NCBI GenBank assembly: GCA_042095835.1 | Contig: JBELML010000128.1 | Span: forward strand, 1 to 18,828 | Source: DATFKA01 sp042095835 | Lineage (GTDB): Bacteria > Bacteroidota > Bacteroidia > Chitinophagales > Saprospiraceae | DNA: 18,828 nt | Direction: 5' to 3' | Shown here: piece after piece, positions 15,135 through 18,828 of the stretch | How the letters are laid out: every line of letters starts with the position of its first letter | Position numbering within the stretch: the first letter of the stretch is position 1 | Notes under the pieces: model-generated | Databases searched by the model: none | What the model saw: only the letters and a program-made list of their open reading frames with translations | What the model was told of the DNA's origin: nothing | Position numbers and translations under genes: made by a program

Positions 15135-16928
15135 ATGCTTTATTTGAAAGAGGCTACTGACCATACGGTAGCCAACTACCTCAAGACCCGTTTAGTCCAA
15201 TTGGGCGTACAGGATATGTTTGGTGTCGCTGGCAACTATGCCGCCCCTTTTTTAGACACCGTCCTCGCTGATCCTGACCAAGCCATCCAATTATTAGGAA
15301 CAAGTACGGAGATGAATGCCGGTTATGCCGCAGATGCCTATGCGCGCTACCACGGCTATGGAGCCGCTTTTGTGACCTATGGCGTGGGATCTTTTAGTAT
15401 TCTCAATGCGACTGCTGGCTCTTTTGTAGAAAAAGTACCTGTACTCGTCATCAATGGCGCACCAACTAATAAAGAAGATAGCATTGAGAAAAATGCAGGT
15501 GTTTTGTTTTCTCACTCTACCGGATATAAATTTGCCGATATTGATATCTTTCGGCAGGTAACCGTAGCTGCTGAAAGGATCAACGATGCGAATCTGGCGC
15601 CTTTCCAAATTGATAAAGTCCTAACGGCTATGATGGCTAAACAACAGCCTGGTTATATCGAAGTGGCCGAAGATGTTTGGCGGGCTCCCTGTGCTCCACC
15701 TCAAGGATTGCTGAAGGTAGATCCGGCTTTGACCACTTCTGTATCGGAGGCCCAATTAGCGGTCGACGCAGCAATGGAAGTCATCCGGACCTATCCCAAG
15801 ATCGTCACCTGGGCAGGCGTCGAGTTGAGGCAACAGCAGCTCACTCAGGAATTCGAAGGTCTATTGGATTGTCTGAATGATAAAGTAGCAAATGAAGGGA
15901 CACCGATCAAATTCGTGACATCCTACATGAGTAAATCTACTTTGGATGAGCAACATCCACTATTTGATAGCTGCCGTGTGCTTGGTGAAAATATGACGGG
16001 CCAGGAGCATCCTGATTATTGCCTGATTGGTGTTGGCGGCTGGACGGTCGATGCCAATGTCGCCAGTCAAAATATCAGAGACGAGCGCTTTATTTCAGCT
16101 TGTAATGGAGGTGTGCTTGTAGGTGCAGAATTTTACCCAATGGTCTTCCTAGCTGATTTTATTCGACTTTTAAAAGAGTCGCTACAGCAGGACGAAAAAC
16201 TAAGACTTTCGGGTATTACTTTAGCTCCTTTGCCTAGTCCCAAGCTAGGAGATTTTCTCACTTTTGATACCTTCTTTCATCACTTACAGCAAAATTGGAA
16301 TCGAGACCATATATTACTTTCAGGCGTTGGTTTTACACTGAGTATCGCCTCCTACTTGACTGGAGTTGCTCAAAATGGCTACATGACGGATGGTGTTTGG
16401 TTGTCTATTGGCTACCCAGTAGGGGCAGCGACAGGTGTAACACAGGCCATGAAGCGTAAGGGAAGTCATCATAGAACGGTAGTAGTGATCGGGGATGGGG
16501 CGTTTCAGGAAGTGGTGCAAGGTGTATCTGACCAGAATTTTCATAAGCAAAATAATGTCATCTTCGTACTTTCTAATAGTATCTACGGTATAGAGCAGTT
16601 TTTGGTTAATCCTAATCCATTCCGAGAGCCTCCCGTCGATTATAAACAACCCAATGAGATGCTTAATAGTGTCTACAATTATAACGACCTGCATCCCTGG
16701 GACTATGTGAAATTGGCTGAGTCATTTGGGAGCATTGGAAAACGGGTGACTTGTCTGGATGAATTAGCAGAGACAATGCAGCTCATTGAGCAACATCTAG
16801 ATCGAAATTTCTTAATTGAGGTAGTGGTTCCCAAAACGGATATCCCAGCTGATCTTCTCGCTGCTACTCCCGGCGTTGGTGAAGACGAAACCGCCAACCC
16901 TGAGTGGCCACCCGCAGATAAATTTTAA
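15135..16928 (+). CDS. ThDP-dependent 2-oxo acid decarboxylase (PDC/IPDC type)
   Basis: The 597-residue product has the three-domain plan of pyruvate and indolepyruvate decarboxylases. The N-terminal domain carries the ThDP-activating glutamate Glu59 in TSTEMNAGYAADAYAR, nearly the PDC sequence. The C-terminal domain has the cofactor motif starting GDG (453-455) and reaching Asn481, with Asp454 and Asn481 as Mg ligands. NSIYGIEQ preserves the PDC active-site glutamate (Glu487). The PDC His-His pair seems reduced to one His (FSHSTG, His127), so substrate or product may differ from classical PDC. The reaction is likely decarboxylation of a 2-oxo acid to an aldehyde, or a carboligation. It is cytoplasmic, with no signal. 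A flavin amine oxidase gene follows after 26 bp. An acetolactate-synthase-type role is less likely given the ELNAGYAADAYAR-like motif. Confidence 0.88.
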   Translation: MLYLKEATDHTVANYLKTRLVQLGVQDMFGVAGNYAAPFLDTVLADPDQAIQLLGTSTEMNAGYAADAYARYHGYGAAFVTYGVGSFSILNATAGSFVEKVPVLVINGAPTNKEDSIEKNAGVLFSHSTGYKFADIDIFRQVTVAAERINDANLAPFQIDKVLTAMMAKQQPGYIEVAEDVWRAPCAPPQGLLKVDPALTTSVSEAQLAVDAAMEVIRTYPKIVTWAGVELRQQQLTQEFEGLLDCLNDKVANEGTPIKFVTSYMSKSTLDEQHPLFDSCRVLGENMTGQEHPDYCLIGVGGWTVDANVASQNIRDERFISACNGGVLVGAEFYPMVFLADFIRLLKESLQQDEKLRLSGITLAPLPSPKLGDFLTFDTFFHHLQQNWNRDHILLSGVGFTLSIASYLTGVAQNGYMTDGVWLSIGYPVGAATGVTQAMKRKGSHHRTVVVIGDGAFQEVVQGVSDQNFHKQNNVIFVLSNSIYGIEQFLVNPNPFREPPVDYKQPNEMLNSVYNYNDLHPWDYVKLAESFGSIGKRVTCLDELAETMQLIEQHLDRNFLIEVVVPKTDIPADLLAATPGVGEDETANPEWPPADKF

Positions 16929-16954
16929 TCATCAAACCTAAAATCATAGCTAAT

Positions 16955-18766
16955 ATGCAAAAATTCAAAGATGTTCATCCCGAAGATCACTTCGACATTG
17001 CGATCATCGGCGCTGGTATAGCTGGCCTCTACTGTGCTTATCGACTAATCGAACAAGATCCCAAACGGAAAATTGCTATCTACGAAAGACTCAATAGGAC
17101 GGGTGGTCGGCTCGACTCAGATATTATCCGTTTGGAGAATGATGGTACCCTAGCAGATAAGGGGCAAAAATATGGGGTCAATACCATCAAGGAAGAACAA
17201 GGCGGAATGCGTTTCAACGATAGTATGGAGGAACTCATGAACTTGATCCATGAGTTGGATTTGGAAGATCAAATTATTCCCTTTCCAATGAAATCGCAAG
17301 TAACACTCAAGGAGGGCGAAGCAGCCGTCAATACCAACCGGTATTATTTTAGAGGACATGGTTTTTCGGTAGCTGATGCAGCGGCCAGTGATAATATGGT
17401 GTGGAGTACACTTTATGATCTTGACCAAGTAGAAATCGGTCTTGATCCCAACCAAATCATCTCCAATGCCTTTAATCGCATCCTTAAAGCGAATGACTGG
17501 GAGATGGGCGAAGAACTTAGCCCGGATCAATGGACGCAAATCAGAGAAGAAGTCGAATGGAAAGGCAAAACACTCAATCAATGGCATATCTGGGGCCTGC
17601 TACGTGATATGGGCTATTCGGAGGAGTGTATCCGTATGCTAGCTGATACAACGGGTTTTCCAGATACCTTCAAAGCTTTTACCAATGCAGGTGGCGCCTT
17701 TCAATTACTAGCAGACTTTCCCAAAAATCCGGTTTATAATACCTTTATAGAGGGCTTTAGTACCTTGCCTGATGCTATTTATAATCGGATCAAGGACAAG
17801 GTCAAGATTTTCCTGAGTACCAATCTCAATAGCGTACACCTAAAAGAGGACTGTTTCGAACTCCGCCTTGCAGCCGCAGAGTTGGGTAACAATGCAACGC
17901 CCTTTAGTAAGAAAACGACTTCGGTGCATGCTGAGCAGCTCATCTTAGCCACCGCTGTAAAAGGCATCCAAGATATTTTTTACAAATCTCCTGCCCTCTA
18001 TGATCATAAAGATGCTCCAAAGTTTTGGGAAGCAATCAACGAAGTAGAAGGAGCTGAACTGATGAAGATCAATCTCTACTTCAAGGAGTCGTGGTGGCTC
18101 AATGGCATGACGGGTAGACCAGAGATTCAGTTTGGTCCCAATTTTACGACCCTTCCTTTAAATGCTATCTATCCTTTTTATGCATTAGAAAGCCTAGATA
18201 TTGATGGAGACGAAGCAACACTCAAAAAGAGTTATTATGACCGGCCAGCAGCCTTGACGCTGTATACAGATTTTAGCAAGAGCCAATTTTGGGAAGGACT
18301 ACAGAATATCGGACCCATGTTTGATTCTGAACTACAAAGACACTTTGCAGAGGTGAAAGCACAAGATATTTTCCCTGCTTCTCAAGCCATTGTAGATGAA
18401 ATGATCAAGGAGTTAGAAATCTTATTTGGGGCGACTAATCTACCTGAGCCCATCATGACCAGTTATCGCAGTTGGAATGGTAAAGATGACTTTGAGTATG
18501 CCTACCACCAATGGAAGTTGAATGCGGAGGATAGTAAGACCAGAGCCTATTTGGCAAAACCCTATAAGGATCGAGGTATCTACTTGTGCAACGAAGCAAT
18601 CTCAGATATGCAAGCTTGGGTCAATGGCTCCTTACGGTCAGCAGACACCGCTTTAGCACACTTTGAGATCAGTCCTATGGCTAATGCACCCCGCTTAAGT
18701 GAGGCATTAGAGTCGGCCAGCAGTGGTCCAAGAAAGAAGCTTGGGTTTGGCGGCGTTTGGGGATAG
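16955..18766 (+). CDS. FAD-dependent amine oxidase
   Basis: The 603-residue product has an N-terminal Rossmann dinucleotide-binding motif IIGAGIAGLYCAYRL (glycines 19, 21, 24), the ribose-binding acidic residue Glu44 in IYERL, and the adjoining RTGGRLDS. The C-terminal flavin-contact region GIYLCNEAISDMQAWVNGSLRSADTAL matches the amine oxidase superfamily, which includes L-amino-acid oxidases, monoamine oxidases and tryptophan 2-monooxygenase. No signal peptide is present. The size and the middle substrate domain fit an L-amino-acid oxidase better than a short polyamine oxidase, but the substrate is unknown. It is the second gene of an operon with the decarboxylase, so it may supply that enzyme with a 2-oxo acid, or oxidise an amine derived from the same pathway. 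Confidence 0.88.
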   Translation: MQKFKDVHPEDHFDIAIIGAGIAGLYCAYRLIEQDPKRKIAIYERLNRTGGRLDSDIIRLENDGTLADKGQKYGVNTIKEEQGGMRFNDSMEELMNLIHELDLEDQIIPFPMKSQVTLKEGEAAVNTNRYYFRGHGFSVADAAASDNMVWSTLYDLDQVEIGLDPNQIISNAFNRILKANDWEMGEELSPDQWTQIREEVEWKGKTLNQWHIWGLLRDMGYSEECIRMLADTTGFPDTFKAFTNAGGAFQLLADFPKNPVYNTFIEGFSTLPDAIYNRIKDKVKIFLSTNLNSVHLKEDCFELRLAAAELGNNATPFSKKTTSVHAEQLILATAVKGIQDIFYKSPALYDHKDAPKFWEAINEVEGAELMKINLYFKESWWLNGMTGRPEIQFGPNFTTLPLNAIYPFYALESLDIDGDEATLKKSYYDRPAALTLYTDFSKSQFWEGLQNIGPMFDSELQRHFAEVKAQDIFPASQAIVDEMIKELEILFGATNLPEPIMTSYRSWNGKDDFEYAYHQWKLNAEDSKTRAYLAKPYKDRGIYLCNEAISDMQAWVNGSLRSADTALAHFEISPMANAPRLSEALESASSGPRKKLGFGGVWG

Positions 18767-18828
18767 CTATTCGGTGAAGTTGTCTAAGGTTTTCTGTTGC
18801 AGGCGAGAAAACAGTATTTTGAGGCTAA
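18767..18828 (-). CDS. Possible 3' end of a convergent gene (partial)
   Basis: On the minus strand one frame is open from the window edge to TAG at 18769-18767. It would encode a 19-residue amphipathic tail ending in LQQKTLDNFTE. The stop codon directly abuts the amine oxidase stop. The stretch is too short for identification, and chance openness is possible. Confidence 0.3.
   Translation of the reverse strand, partial: SLKILFSRLQQKTLDNFTE

Noticed and set aside
16320..16694. Minus-strand 124-codon open frame inside the decarboxylase gene
   Set aside because: It is antisense to the conserved ThDP-binding region, which accounts for the constraint. No protein-like features are visible.
17150..17587. 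Minus-strand 145-codon open frame inside the amine oxidase gene
   Set aside because: It lies wholly antisense to a well-supported flavoenzyme, shows no family motifs and has atypical composition. It is a shadow frame.

Overview
The window looks like a chromosomal segment from a Bacteroidota bacterium, most likely a marine Saprospiria/Lewinella-type organism. This is inferred from the gene families: a tricorn-protease homologue, lipoprotein sulfatases, PSCyt1/DUF1549/DUF1553 plus DUF1501 pairs and a free-standing S23-type four-helix-bundle gene. A-rich start regions without clear Shine-Dalgarno motifs and TTTG/TAnnTTTG-like promoter boxes agree with it. No rRNA, tRNA, CRISPR array or intact transposase is visible.

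Layout: a gene tail (2-76) precedes a secreted tricorn-like protease (159-3371), closed by a near-perfect hairpin terminator shared with a convergent lipoprotein sulfatase (3424-4875, minus). Divergent from the sulfatase is a plus-strand set: a membrane-anchored haem-binding PSCyt1-DUF1549-CBM6-like-DUF1553 protein (4997-7756), a Tat-exported DUF1501 protein (7820-9304) and, after an interruption, a Tat-exported xylose-isomerase-like TIM barrel (10459-11367). A second secreted sulfatase (11364-12812, minus) converges on the TIM-barrel gene and overlaps it by 4 bp. Together these form a planctomycete-style extracytoplasmic gene set, plausibly acting on sulfated glycans.

The interruption (about 9311-10458) is the most unusual part. 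It carries a four-helix-bundle (S23/IVP family) gene of foreign-looking codon use between a 39-nt imperfect inverted repeat built from ATGTGTTATGT-like words, plus a duplicated 78-bp repeat. It also contains a 100-N assembly gap flanked by an exact 55-bp duplication, which probably means the gap is an assembly artefact.

Downstream lie a membrane-anchored coiled-coil protein (12885-13868, minus), a 162-bp MITE-like element with inverted ends (14005-14166), a DEDDy 3'-5' exonuclease (14218-14967), a 32-bp tandem repeat, and a tight two-gene operon. The operon encodes a pyruvate/indolepyruvate-decarboxylase-type ThDP enzyme (15135-16928) and an FAD amine oxidase (16955-18766), which could form an amino acid to 2-oxo acid to aldehyde route. 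A possible minus-strand gene tail closes the window.
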